Origin: Escherichia ruysiae
Lineage (GTDB): Bacteria; Pseudomonadota; Gammaproteobacteria; Enterobacterales; Enterobacteriaceae
NCBI RefSeq assembly: GCF_902498915.1
Contig: NZ_CABVLQ010000001.1
Direction: 5' to 3' (one strand)
DNA length: 64,000 nt
Position numbers and translations under genes: made by a program. This document shows, one piece after another, positions 55,732 to 64,000 of the stretch. Under the pieces are notes generated by a model. The model ran no database searches. It worked only from the letters and a program-made list of their open reading frames with translations, and had not been told where the DNA came from. Numbering within the stretch: the stretch's first letter is position 1; each line of letters starts with the position of its first letter.

Positions 55732-56284
55732 TGAAGAGACTGAAGCGGTCACCACCATCGACCTGTTGGTTCGCGGTGGTATTAATGTCACCACTGCCAG
55801 CGTCGCCAGCGATGGCAACCTGGCAATTACCTGCTCGCGCGGCGTGAAGCTGCTGGCGGATGCGCCGCTGGTCGAAGTGGCGGATGGCGAATATGACGTG
55901 ATCGTGCTGCCTGGCGGCATTAAAGGCGCGGAGTGTTTTCGCGATAGCACCCTGCTGGTCGAAACTGTTAAACAGTTCCACCGTTCCGGGCGTATCGTTG
56001 CCGCTATTTGCGCCACACCAGCTATCGTGCTGGTGCCGCACGATATCTTCCCGATTGGCAATATGACCGGCTTCCCAACGCTGAAAGACAAAATTCCCGC
56101 TGAACAATGGCAGGACAAGCGCGTCGTCTGGGATGCACGGGTAAAACTGTTGACCAGTCAGGGACCGGGCACGGCTATTGATTTTGGTCTGAAAATTATT
56201 GACCTGCTGGTTGGGCGCGAGAAAGCCCATGAGGTGGCATCACAACTAGTGATGGCGGCAGGGATTTATAATTATTACGAGTAG
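55694..56284 (+). CDS. yajL: YajL, DJ-1/PfpI-family protein (protein repair/chaperone)
   Basis: YajL (196 residues) is a homologue of human DJ-1. The reactive Cys106 (AICATPA) and the Glu15 that tunes it (PGSEETEA) are both present. It has been described as a chaperone and deglycase with an oxidative-stress role; the deglycase activity is debated. The ATG at 55694 follows AAGGAG by seven bases; a GTG at 55688 would add two residues. The start lies within the end of panE. Confidence 0.95.
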   Translation: MSASALVCLAPGSEETEAVTTIDLLVRGGINVTTASVASDGNLAITCSRGVKLLADAPLVEVADGEYDVIVLPGGIKGAECFRDSTLLVETVKQFHRSGRIVAAICATPAIVLVPHDIFPIGNMTGFPTLKDKIPAEQWQDKRVVWDARVKLLTSQGPGTAIDFGLKIIDLLVGREKAHEVASQLVMAAGIYNYYE

Positions 56285-56285
56285 T

Positions 56286-56324
56286 GTCGGATGCGGCAAA
56301 CGTCGCATCTGACCAGATGCGACG
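56286..56324. repeat. REP-like palindrome between yajL and thiI
   Basis: TCGGATGCGGCAAACGTCGC begins a REP-like unit, and CGTCGCATCTG / CAGATGCGACG (56301-56324) is a perfect 11-bp inverted repeat with a 2-base centre. It lies between convergent genes. Confidence 0.75.
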
Positions 56325-56337
56325 TAAAAACCACAAA

Positions 56338-57786
56338 TTACGGGCGATACACCTTCACATTGTTAAAGCCCTGCTCGCGCAGATAGAGCGCCTGCAGACG
56401 GCTCATCACCCCGCGCTCACACCACAACAGCCAGGTTTTGTTCTGGTCGAGATCGCCAAATTTGGTGCTCAGTTTATAGAACGGCAGAGAAACCACGTCG
56501 ATCCCTTCGACTTTCAACGGCTTATCTTCCTGTTCATCGATAGAGCGAATATCGAGGATCACGTCGTTCGGGCCGAAGCCATTGACGGTTTCCACTTCCA
56601 CCACTTCCTGCTCGGTCTGCTGAGCGATTTCGCGGATATCAACGTTATTCGCTTCCTCAACTACTTTGTCGAGAATGCTGAAGTCGAACTTCTCTTCTTC
56701 CGCTTCAATCTTCGATTTAACCGCTTTCACCGTCGGGCTTTTGGAGATCACACCGCAATATTCCGGCATCGTGCGGGCAAAGTCTTCGGTGCCAATCTGA
56801 CGAGCCAGGTTGATGATGTGCTCTTTGTCGTAAGAGATCAGCGGACGCAGGATCAGCGTATCAGAGACGTTATCAATCAGGCGCAGGTTGGTCAGCGTCT
56901 GGCTGGACACCTGGCCCAGCGCCTCGCCGGTGACCAGCGCCTGTACGCCATAACGTTCAGCCACTTTAGACGCGGCACGCACCATCATACGTTTGAGGAT
57001 AACGCCCATCTGACCGTCGTCGATTTTCTCAAGAATCTCCCCGACGACCGGCTCGAAGTTAATCGCAACAAAACGCACGCGGTGAGAGCTGCCAAAACGG
57101 TTCCACAGATAATGCGCCACCTGACGAACGCCGATTTCGTGCGCCGCGCCGCCGAGATTAAAGAAGCAGTAATGCACGCGGCAGCCGCGACGCATCAACA
57201 TATAGCTGGAAACACCGGAGTCGAAACCGCCGGAGATCAGCGACAGCACATCTTCCTGGGTGCCGATCGGGAAACCGCCAATACCTTCGTAGCGGCCTTT
57301 GATCAGCAGGAGACGATCGTCCTCAACTTCCAGATGGACAGTCACATCCGGATTGGTCAGCTTCACGCGCGCGGACTCAATATGCTGATTTAAACCGCCG
57401 CCGACGTAACGTTCCACATCAATCGAGCTAAAATCATGTTTGCCACGGCGCTTCACGCGTACACAGAAGGTTTTACCTTCCAGCTGATCGCGATACTGAA
57501 CCAACGCTTTCTCAAAAATATCGTGCATGTCAGTAAACGGCACGTCTTCGACTTCGAGAATATGGTGGATACCCGGAATACGGGTCAGGGCATCGCGAAT
57601 GGCCAGACGCTGATTTTCATCTTTTGCGCGAACTTCGATGTTATCCCAGTGGCGGACGACAGCGAGCGTCTCATCATAGTGCTTTAAAACGTTACGAATA
57701 TTCCCGGTAAGGATTTTTATAAAGCGCAAGCGCACAGATTGGCTCTTGATGGTGATTTCCGGGAACAATTTAATGATAAACTTCAT
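56338..57786 (-). CDS. thiI: ThiI, tRNA 4-thiouridine and thiazole sulfur transferase
   Basis: ThiI (482 residues) makes 4-thiouridine in tRNA and supplies sulfur for the thiamine thiazole. The N-terminal ferredoxin-like and THUMP domains (about 1-165) are followed by the PP-loop ATPase (SGGFDS) with the Cys344 region, and a rhodanese domain with the active Cys456 (LLWCERG). The length equals E. coli ThiI. It is divergent from xseB; the 205 bases between them hold the promoters and no gene. Confidence 0.97.
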   Translation of the reverse strand: MKFIIKLFPEITIKSQSVRLRFIKILTGNIRNVLKHYDETLAVVRHWDNIEVRAKDENQRLAIRDALTRIPGIHHILEVEDVPFTDMHDIFEKALVQYRDQLEGKTFCVRVKRRGKHDFSSIDVERYVGGGLNQHIESARVKLTNPDVTVHLEVEDDRLLLIKGRYEGIGGFPIGTQEDVLSLISGGFDSGVSSYMLMRRGCRVHYCFFNLGGAAHEIGVRQVAHYLWNRFGSSHRVRFVAINFEPVVGEILEKIDDGQMGVILKRMMVRAASKVAERYGVQALVTGEALGQVSSQTLTNLRLIDNVSDTLILRPLISYDKEHIINLARQIGTEDFARTMPEYCGVISKSPTVKAVKSKIEAEEEKFDFSILDKVVEEANNVDIREIAQQTEQEVVEVETVNGFGPNDVILDIRSIDEQEDKPLKVEGIDVVSLPFYKLSTKFGDLDQNKTWLLWCERGVMSRLQALYLREQGFNNVKVYRP

Positions 57787-57991
57787 GGCGGCAATGGTTC
57801 GTTGGCAAGTCTTAAGCGACTTGTATAGGGAAAAATACAGCAGCCCACACCTGCGGCTGCATCCAGGCGCGGAAGTATACCACTAACATCGCTTTGCTGC
57901 GCACATCACCTTACCATTGCGCGTTATTTGCTATTTGCCCTGAGTCCGTTACCATGGCGGGGCGTAAAATATTGAGAGTCAGACATTCATT

Positions 57992-58234
57992 ATGCCGAAG
58001 AAAAATGAGGCGCCCGCCAGCTTTGAAAAGGCGCTAAGCGAGCTGGAACAGATTGTGACCCGTCTGGAAAGTGGCGACCTGCCGCTGGAAGAGGCACTGA
58101 ACGAGTTCGAACGTGGCGTGCAGCTGGCACGTCAAGGGCAGGCCAAATTACAACAAGCCGAACAGCGCGTACAAATCCTGCTGTCTGACAACGAAGACGC
58201 CTCTCCTACACCTTTTACACCGGACAATGAGTAA
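57992..58234 (+). CDS. xseB: Exodeoxyribonuclease VII small subunit
   Basis: XseB (80 residues) is the small coiled-coil subunit of exonuclease VII, several copies of which wrap the XseA nuclease subunit. FEKALSELEQIVTRLESGDL is the family signature. Its stop shares a base with the ispA ATG (TAATG), and dxs follows, forming the xseB-ispA-dxs-yajO operon known in E. coli. Confidence 0.97.
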   Translation: MPKKNEAPASFEKALSELEQIVTRLESGDLPLEEALNEFERGVQLARQGQAKLQQAEQRVQILLSDNEDASPTPFTPDNE

Positions 58235-59133
58235 TGGACTTTCCGCAGCAACTCGAAGCCTGTGTTAAGCAGGCCAACCAGGCGCTGAGCCGTTTTATCG
58301 CCCCACTGCCCTTTCAGAACACTCCCGTGGTAGAAACCATGCAGTATGGCGCATTATTAGGTGGTAAGCGCCTGCGACCGTTCCTGGTTTATGCTACTGG
58401 TCAAATGCTCGGCGTTAGCATGAGCACGTTAGACGCACCCGCTGCCGCCGTAGAGTGTATCCACGCTTACTCATTAATTCATGATGATTTACCGGCAATG
58501 GATGATGACGATCTGCGTCGCGGGTTGCCGACCTGCCATGTGAAGTTTGGCGAAGCGAACGCAATTCTTGCTGGCGATGCTTTACAAACGCTGGCGTTTT
58601 CGATTTTAAGCGATGCCGATATGCCGGAAGTATCAGATCGCGACAGAATTGCGATGATTTCTGAACTGGCAAATGCCAGCGGTATTGCCGGAATGTGCGG
58701 CGGTCAGGCATTAGATTTAGACGCAGAAGGCAAACACATACCTCTGGAGGCGCTTGAGCGTATTCATCGCCATAAAACCGGCGCATTGATTCGCGCCGCC
58801 GTTCGCCTTGGTGCATTAAGCGCCGGAGATAAAGGACGAAATGCACTGCCTATACTCGACAAGTATGCAGAGAGCATCGGCCTTGCCTTCCAGGTTCAGG
58901 ATGACATCCTGGATGTGGTGGGAGATACTGCAACGTTGGGTAAACGCCAGGGTGCCGACCAGCAACTTGGCAAAAGTACCTACCCTGCACTTCTGGGTCT
59001 TGAGCAAGCCCGGAAGAAAGCCCGGGATCTGATCGACGATGCCCGTCAGTCGCTGAAACAACTGGCTGAACAGTCACTCGATACCTCGGCACTGGAAGCG
59101 CTAGCGGACTACATCATCCAGCGTAATAAATAA
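58234..59133 (+). CDS. ispA: Farnesyl diphosphate synthase
   Basis: IspA (299 residues) joins IPP with DMAPP and GPP to make farnesyl diphosphate. The first Asp-rich motif is DDLPAMDDDDLRRG and the second DDILD, both intact; GGKRLRP binds IPP. The isoprenoid product feeds ubiquinone, undecaprenyl phosphate and heme O. Translation is coupled to xseB. Confidence 0.98.
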   Translation: MDFPQQLEACVKQANQALSRFIAPLPFQNTPVVETMQYGALLGGKRLRPFLVYATGQMLGVSMSTLDAPAAAVECIHAYSLIHDDLPAMDDDDLRRGLPTCHVKFGEANAILAGDALQTLAFSILSDADMPEVSDRDRIAMISELANASGIAGMCGGQALDLDAEGKHIPLEALERIHRHKTGALIRAAVRLGALSAGDKGRNALPILDKYAESIGLAFQVQDDILDVVGDTATLGKRQGADQQLGKSTYPALLGLEQARKKARDLIDDARQSLKQLAEQSLDTSALEALADYIIQRNK

Positions 59134-59157
59134 ACAATAAGTATTAATAGGCCCCTG

Positions 59158-61020
59158 ATGAGTTTTGATATTGCCAAATACCCGACCCTGGCACTGGTCG
59201 ACTCCACCCAGGAGTTACGACTGTTGCCAAAAGAGAGTTTACCGAAACTCTGCGACGAACTGCGCCGCTATTTACTCGACAGCGTGAGCCGTTCCAGCGG
59301 GCACTTCGCCTCCGGGCTGGGCACGGTCGAACTGACCGTGGCGCTGCACTATGTCTACAACACTCCTTTTGACCAATTGATTTGGGATGTGGGGCATCAG
59401 GCTTATCCGCATAAAATTTTGACCGGACGCCGCGACAAAATCGGCACCATCCGTCAGAAAGGCGGCCTGCATCCGTTCCCGTGGCGCGGCGAAAGCGAAT
59501 ATGACGTATTAAGCGTCGGGCATTCATCAACCTCCATCAGTGCCGGAATTGGTATTGCGGTTGCTGCCGAGAAAGAAGGCAAAAATCGCCGCACCGTCTG
59601 TGTCATTGGCGATGGCGCGATTACCGCTGGCATGGCGTTTGAAGCAATGAACCATGCGGGTGATATCCGTCCTGATATGCTGGTTGTCCTTAACGACAAT
59701 GAAATGTCGATTTCCGAAAATGTCGGCGCGCTCAACAACCATCTGGCGCAGCTACTTTCTGGTAAGCTTTACTCTTCACTGCGCGAAGGCGGGAAAAAAG
59801 TTTTCTCTGGCGTGCCACCCATTAAAGAGCTGCTCAAACGTACCGAAGAACATATTAAAGGCATGGTAGTGCCTGGCACGTTGTTTGAAGAGCTGGGCTT
59901 TAACTACATCGGCCCGGTGGACGGTCACGATGTGCTGGGGCTAATCACTACGCTTAAGAACATGCGCGACCTGAAAGGCCCACAGTTCCTGCATATCATG
60001 ACTAAAAAAGGTCGTGGTTATGAACCGGCAGAAAAAGACCCTATCACCTTCCACGCCGTGCCTAAATTTGATCCCTCCAGCGGTTGTTTGCCGAAAAGTA
60101 GCGGCGGTTTGCCGAGCTATTCAAAAATCTTTGGCGACTGGTTGTGCGAAACCGCAGCGAAAGACAACAAGCTGATGGCGATTACTCCGGCGATGCGTGA
60201 AGGTTCTGGCATGGTCGAATTCTCACGTAAATTCCCGGATCGCTATTTTGATGTGGCAATCGCTGAGCAACACGCAGTGACCTTTGCTGCGGGTCTGGCG
60301 ATTGGGGGGTACAAACCAATCGTGGCGATCTACTCCACCTTCCTGCAACGCGCCTATGATCAGGTACTGCATGACGTGGCGATTCAAAAGCTACCGGTTC
60401 TGTTCGCCATCGACCGCGCGGGCATTGTTGGTGCTGACGGTCAAACCCATCAGGGCGCGTTTGATCTCTCTTACCTGCGCTGCATTCCGGAAATGGTCAT
60501 TATGACCCCGAGCGATGAAAACGAATGTCGCCAAATGCTCCATACCGGCTATCACTATAACGAGGGGCCGTCAGCGGTGCGCTACCCGCGCGGCAATGCC
60601 GTCGGCGTGGAGCTGACGCCGCTGGAAAAACTGCCGATTGGCAAAGGCATCGTGAAGCGTCGTGGTGAAAAGCTAGCGATCCTCAACTTTGGTACGCTAA
60701 TGCCAGAAGCGGCGAAAGTCGCCGAATCGCTGAACGCTACGCTGGTCGATATGCGTTTTGTGAAGCCGCTTGATGAAGCGTTAATTCTGGAAATGGCCGC
60801 CAGCCATGAGGCGCTGGTCACCGTTGAAGAAAACGCCATTATGGGCGGCGCGGGCAGTGGCGTGAACGAAGTGCTGATGGCTCATCGTAAACCGGTGCCG
60901 GTACTGAACATTGGCCTGCCGGACTTCTTTATTCCGCAAGGAACTCAGGAAGAAATGCGCGCCGAGCTCGGCCTCGATGCCGCCGGAATGGAAGCCAAAA
61001 TCAAGGCCTGGCTGGCATAA
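59158..61020 (+). CDS. dxs: 1-deoxy-D-xylulose-5-phosphate synthase
   Basis: Dxs (620 residues) condenses pyruvate and glyceraldehyde 3-phosphate, the first step of the MEP isoprenoid pathway; DXP also feeds thiamine and pyridoxal. The thiamine diphosphate motif is GDGAITAGMAFEAMNH...LNDNEMSI, with the conserved His in RSSGHFASGLG and Glu370 in VAIAEQHAV. It begins 24 bases after ispA and is followed by yajO after 54 bases. Confidence 0.98.
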   Translation: MSFDIAKYPTLALVDSTQELRLLPKESLPKLCDELRRYLLDSVSRSSGHFASGLGTVELTVALHYVYNTPFDQLIWDVGHQAYPHKILTGRRDKIGTIRQKGGLHPFPWRGESEYDVLSVGHSSTSISAGIGIAVAAEKEGKNRRTVCVIGDGAITAGMAFEAMNHAGDIRPDMLVVLNDNEMSISENVGALNNHLAQLLSGKLYSSLREGGKKVFSGVPPIKELLKRTEEHIKGMVVPGTLFEELGFNYIGPVDGHDVLGLITTLKNMRDLKGPQFLHIMTKKGRGYEPAEKDPITFHAVPKFDPSSGCLPKSSGGLPSYSKIFGDWLCETAAKDNKLMAITPAMREGSGMVEFSRKFPDRYFDVAIAEQHAVTFAAGLAIGGYKPIVAIYSTFLQRAYDQVLHDVAIQKLPVLFAIDRAGIVGADGQTHQGAFDLSYLRCIPEMVIMTPSDENECRQMLHTGYHYNEGPSAVRYPRGNAVGVELTPLEKLPIGKGIVKRRGEKLAILNFGTLMPEAAKVAESLNATLVDMRFVKPLDEALILEMAASHEALVTVEENAIMGGAGSGVNEVLMAHRKPVPVLNIGLPDFFIPQGTQEEMRAELGLDAAGMEAKIKAWLA

Positions 61021-61074
61021 TCCCTACTCCACTCCTGCTATGCTTAAGAAATTATTCATGGCAGGAGTGGCAGC

Positions 61075-62049
61075 ATGCAATACAACCCCTTAGGAAAAAC
61101 CGACCTTCGCATTTCCCGACTTTGCCTTGGCTGTATGACCTTTGGCGAGCCAGATCGCGGTAATCACGCATGGACACTGCCGGAAGAGAGCAGCCGTCCA
61201 ATCATCAAACGTGCGCTGGAAGGCGGCATAAATTTCTTTGATACCGCCAACAGCTATTCTGACGGCAGCAGCGAAGAGATAGTCGGTCGCGCATTGCGGG
61301 ATTTCGCCCGCCGTGAAGACGTGGTCGTTGCCACCAAAGTGTTCCATCGTGTCGGTGATTTGCCAGAAGGATTATCCCGCGCACAAATTTTGCGCTCTAT
61401 TGACGACAGCCTGCGCCGTCTCGGCATGGATTATGTTGATATCCTGCAAATTCATCGCTGGGATTACAACACGCCGATCGAAGAGACGCTGGAAGCCCTG
61501 AACGACGTGGTAAAAGCCGGGAAAGCGCGTTATATCGGCGCGTCATCCATGCACGCCTCGCAGTTTGCTCAGGCTCTGGAGCTGCAAAAACAGCACGGCT
61601 GGGCGCAGTTTGTCAGTATGCAGGATCACTACAATCTGATTTATCGCGAAGAAGAACGCGAGATGCTGCCGCTATGTTATCAGGAGGGCGTCGCGGTGAT
61701 CCCGTGGAGCCCGCTGGCGCGGGGACGTCTGACTCGTCCGTGGGGAGAAACCACCGCACGATTAGTTTCCGATGAAGTAGGAAAAAATCTCTACAACGAA
61801 AGCGACGAAAATGACGCGCAGATTGCAGAACGATTAACGGGCGTGAGTGAAGAATTGGGGGCTACGCGAGCACAAGTGGCGCTGGCGTGGCTATTGAGCA
61901 AACCGGGCATTGCCGCGCCGATTATCGGAACTTCGCGGGAAGAACAGCTTGATGAGTTGCTGAACGCGGTGGATATCACGCTAAAACCAGAGCAGATTGC
62001 CGAACTGGAAACGCCGTATAAACCCCATCCGATAGTAGGATTTAAATAG
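61075..62049 (+). CDS. yajO: YajO, aldo-keto reductase
   Basis: YajO (324 residues) is a TIM-barrel aldo-keto reductase using NADPH. The catalytic tetrad can be read as Asp and Tyr in FFDTANSYSDG, Lys in VATKVF and His in QIHRWD. E. coli YajO has been linked to 2-carboxybenzaldehyde reduction and, by position and genetic work, to thiamine thiazole or DXP-related metabolism. Its role in the isoprenoid operon is uncertain. The sequence is nearly identical to K-12. Confidence 0.95.
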   Translation: MQYNPLGKTDLRISRLCLGCMTFGEPDRGNHAWTLPEESSRPIIKRALEGGINFFDTANSYSDGSSEEIVGRALRDFARREDVVVATKVFHRVGDLPEGLSRAQILRSIDDSLRRLGMDYVDILQIHRWDYNTPIEETLEALNDVVKAGKARYIGASSMHASQFAQALELQKQHGWAQFVSMQDHYNLIYREEEREMLPLCYQEGVAVIPWSPLARGRLTRPWGETTARLVSDEVGKNLYNESDENDAQIAERLTGVSEELGATRAQVALAWLLSKPGIAAPIIGTSREEQLDELLNAVDITLKPEQIAELETPYKPHPIVGFK

Positions 62050-62050
62050 A

Positions 62051-62135
62051 TATCCAGGCCTGATAAGGCGTTCACGTCGTATCAGGCATCGGCGCGCAAC
62101 CGCCGGATGCGGCGTGAACGCCTTATTCGGCCTAC
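62051..62135. repeat. BIME (paired REP units) between yajO and pgpA
   Basis: GCCTGATAAGGCGTTCACGT with CGTATCAGGC is followed by GCCGGATGCGGCGTGAACGC and CTTATTCGGCCTACGAC. These are two REP units in opposite orientation with the usual linker, between convergent genes. Confidence 0.88.
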
Positions 62136-62650
62136 GACAGAATACCCATCGGCCAGTGATGGCCGATAAAATAGAGTATTCCAGCGGAAATCACCCCAGC
62201 GACAATATCATCGATCATGATCCCCATGCCGCCATGCACATTGCGATCAAACCAGCGGATCGGCCACGGTTTCCACATATCCAGAATACGGAAAATCACA
62301 AACCCGGCGGCAACCCACTGCCAGTCATTGGTCGGCAGCGCCATCAGGGTGATCCACATGCCAATAAATTCGTCCCAGACGATACTGCCGTGATCGTGCA
62401 CGCCCATATCTTTCGCCGTCTGATGGCAAAGATAGACACCGATACAGATCCCCAGCATCACCACCAGCGAATAGAGCTGCCAGGGCAAAAAGGTCATCAG
62501 ATACCAGAACGGAATCGCCGCCAGCGAGCCCATCGTACCAGGGACAATCGGACTTAACCCACTCCCGAACCCCGTAGCCAATAAGTGCCACGGGTTACTC
62601 ATTTTCAGGCGACTTTTCGCGACATCTTTATGGCGTGGCAAAATGGTCAT
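62132..62650 (-). CDS. pgpA: Phosphatidylglycerophosphatase A
   Basis: PgpA (172 residues) dephosphorylates phosphatidylglycerophosphate to phosphatidylglycerol at the inner membrane. Several hydrophobic helices and the conserved GFGSGLSPIVPGTMGSL, WDEFIGMW and DDIVAGV motifs are visible; the Asp residues likely bind Mg2+. Its start overlaps the end of thiL by 23 bases, so it is coupled to it. PgpB and PgpC are redundant enzymes elsewhere. Confidence 0.97.
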   Translation of the reverse strand: MTILPRHKDVAKSRLKMSNPWHLLATGFGSGLSPIVPGTMGSLAAIPFWYLMTFLPWQLYSLVVMLGICIGVYLCHQTAKDMGVHDHGSIVWDEFIGMWITLMALPTNDWQWVAAGFVIFRILDMWKPWPIRWFDRNVHGGMGIMIDDIVAGVISAGILYFIGHHWPMGILS

Positions 62651-63605
62651 ATCCTTTCCAGTCTAACGTGACAGGTTCGCCGTCACGAATAAAACAAAGC
62701 CCTTCGATATCGGCGGTCATTTGCCCGATACAGGTAAACGGTACGCCCAGGTGTCCGAGAGCCACATCCAGCGCGCCACGGTTAAGTTCTGGTACAGTGA
62801 AACACAACTCGTAATCTTCACCGCCAGACAGCGCCCAACGCAGCGCCTGTTCCGGTTCGACATGACGTGAAAGTGCATCAGAGAATGGCAACAACGCCAG
62901 ATCAATACGTGCGCCGCAGTCGCTGGCTTTCACGATATGGCCGAGGTCGGAGATCAGACCGTCAGAGAGATCGATAGCTGAATTTGCCAGATCGCGCAAT
63001 GCCTGCCCCTGTAAAATACGCGGCGACGGACGGAGATGACGTTTGATTAAATACTCCGCATCTTTAGCATCGGCAACCTGCAAACGATTTTGCAAAATCG
63101 CCAGCCCGGCGGCGCTATCGCCCGGCGTACCGGTCACGTAAATCCAGTCGCCCGGCTTAGCACCAGAGCGCGTTAAGGCGCGTCCCATCGGAACAAAGCC
63201 GTGGATACCCAACGTCATCGCCAGCGGTCCACGCGTGGTATCGCCGCCAATGAGTTGCATATCGTAATAATTAAGCAGATCGAAAAGACTGTCGCTGAAA
63301 GATTCAAGCCACGCTTCGTCTACGTTCGGTAAAGTCAATGCCAACGTCAACCAGGCCGGATCAGCGCCCATCGCCGCCAGATCGCTTAAGTTTACTGCCA
63401 GTGCTTTATACGCCAGATCCGCAGGATCGATATCAGGGAGGAAGTGGTTGCCCGCCACCAGCGTATCGGTACTGATCGCCAGGGTCTGTTTCTCGGGGAT
63501 ATTGAGAAGTGCACAATCGTCACCGATGCCAAGTTCGACATCAAGACGAGAGCTTCTTACACGGTCAAAATAACGGGCAATCAGGGAGAACTCGCCACAT
63601 GCCAT
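62628..63605 (-). CDS. thiL: Thiamine-monophosphate kinase
   Basis: ThiL (325 residues) phosphorylates thiamine monophosphate to the active diphosphate with ATP. It belongs to the PurM-like ATP-grasp-free family; GIGDDCALL, STDTLVAG, LAAMGADP and GGDTTRGP carry the Asp residues that hold Mg2+. It lies 77 bases after nusB and overlaps pgpA. A long hairpin sits in front of it. Confidence 0.97.
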   Translation of the reverse strand: MACGEFSLIARYFDRVRSSRLDVELGIGDDCALLNIPEKQTLAISTDTLVAGNHFLPDIDPADLAYKALAVNLSDLAAMGADPAWLTLALTLPNVDEAWLESFSDSLFDLLNYYDMQLIGGDTTRGPLAMTLGIHGFVPMGRALTRSGAKPGDWIYVTGTPGDSAAGLAILQNRLQVADAKDAEYLIKRHLRPSPRILQGQALRDLANSAIDLSDGLISDLGHIVKASDCGARIDLALLPFSDALSRHVEPEQALRWALSGGEDYELCFTVPELNRGALDVALGHLGVPFTCIGQMTADIEGLCFIRDGEPVTLDWKGYDHFATP

Positions 63606-63624
63606 ACGTTATGCCTCAGCAGGT

Positions 63625-63677
63625 AAAAAAGAAAAGGCCGGAGAGTACGGAAATGCTTTCCGTTACTCTGCCGGCCT
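63625..63677 (-). terminator. Long hairpin between nusB and thiL (terminator or attenuator)
   Basis: On the minus strand AGGCCGGCAGAGTAACGGAA pairs almost completely with TTCCGTACTCTCCGGCCT (one extra base in each of two places), loop GCA, followed by TTTCTTTTTT. Stem length is about 19 bp, with a good U-tract. It starts just after the nusB stop and ends about 20 bases before thiL. Confidence 0.8.
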
Positions 63678-63682
63678 GGATA

Positions 63683-64000
63683 TCACTTTTTGTTAGGGCG
63701 AATCACAGGTGCTGCTTTATCGAGTACGCCGTTGACGAACTTATGGCTGTCTTCTGCGCCGAACGATTTCGCCAGTTCGATCGCTTCGTTAATGGCCACT
63801 TTATACGGCACATCGCTACGTTTAGACAGCTCGTACAGCGCAATGCGTAGTACTGCTTTTTCTACCTGGCCCAGCTCTTCCAGCAGGCGCGAAAGATATG
63901 GCTTCATCAGTCCGTCGAGGTATGCGGTGTTAGTCGCCACCCCGGCCAGCAGCTCACGGAAGTACAGGACGTCAACGTCTTTTACATCCTGTTCAGCCAG
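63683..64000 (-). CDS. nusB: NusB antitermination factor (5' end outside window)
   Basis: This is the C-terminal 105 residues of NusB (139 in E. coli), starting [17 protein letters not shown] and ending VIRPNKK. NusB pairs with NusE (S10) on boxA RNA to prevent termination in rRNA operons and in lambda N antitermination. The helical repeat [22 protein letters not shown] is conserved. The gene continues beyond position 64000 for about 34 more codons. Confidence 0.95.

Noticed and set aside
56284..57393. 369-codon open frame antisense to thiI
   Set aside because: Shadow of thiI; starts inside the REP-like palindrome and has no support.

Overview
The window is a 64 kb stretch of enterobacterial core chromosome. 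Almost every predicted protein matches my memory of the Escherichia coli K-12 protein at the same length and in the same order, and the gene order is that of K-12 between aes and nusB, read in reverse. Scattered substitutions (for example in Apt, Maa, YbaE, PdeB and PriC) and small indels at gene ends (TomB, AcrR, YbaM) indicate a non-K-12 E. coli or a very close Escherichia lineage. I see no insertion sequence, prophage, integrase, tRNA, rRNA or CRISPR array, and no broken gene. The first gene (aes) and the last (nusB) are cut by the window edges.

Layout. 0-8 kb: end of aes, then hemH, adk, htpG, recR, ybaB, dnaX and apt (heme, nucleotides, chaperone, DNA repair and replication), all on the minus strand, with a sigma-32 promoter at htpG and the dnaX frameshift site. 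8-13.5 kb: ybaN, priC, ybaM, mscK and acrR. 13.5-18 kb: the acrAB efflux operon with its AcrR operator and marbox. 18-20.5 kb: an AT-rich stretch with a possible small ORF, then tomB-hha, maa and ylaC. 20.5-25 kb: pdeB, ybaA, 4.5S RNA (ffs), atl, ybaY, tesB. 25-34.5 kb: glnK-amtB under a sigma-54 promoter, mdlAB, decR, cof, ybaE, queC. 34.5-45 kb: fadM, ybaV, then the proteostasis block ppiD, hupB, lon, clpX, clpP, tig, followed by bolA. 45-52.5 kb: yajG-ampG and the cytochrome bo3 operon cyoABCDE. 52.5-64 kb: yajR, yajQ, panE-yajL, thiI, the isoprenoid group xseB-ispA-dxs-yajO, then pgpA, thiL and nusB.

How it fits together. Three genes in the protein quality-control set (htpG, clpP-clpX, lon) carry recognisable sigma-32 promoters. 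AcrR, the marbox and the 24-bp operator sit together at the acrR/acrAB divergence. The cyo operon has ArcA-like and PdhR-like sites upstream of a sigma-70 promoter. ThiI and ThiL (thiamine) flank the DXP pathway genes, whose intermediate feeds both thiamine and isoprenoids.

I did not find a convincing undescribed multi-gene system. The points worth a second look are small: an 18-bp perfect inverted repeat between yajQ and panE, an unannotated 57-codon ORF ahead of tomB, paired inverted copies of a GC-rich repeat, an altered tomB/hha junction, and several terminators that overlap coding or promoter elements. Comparisons with K-12 are from memory, not from an alignment.
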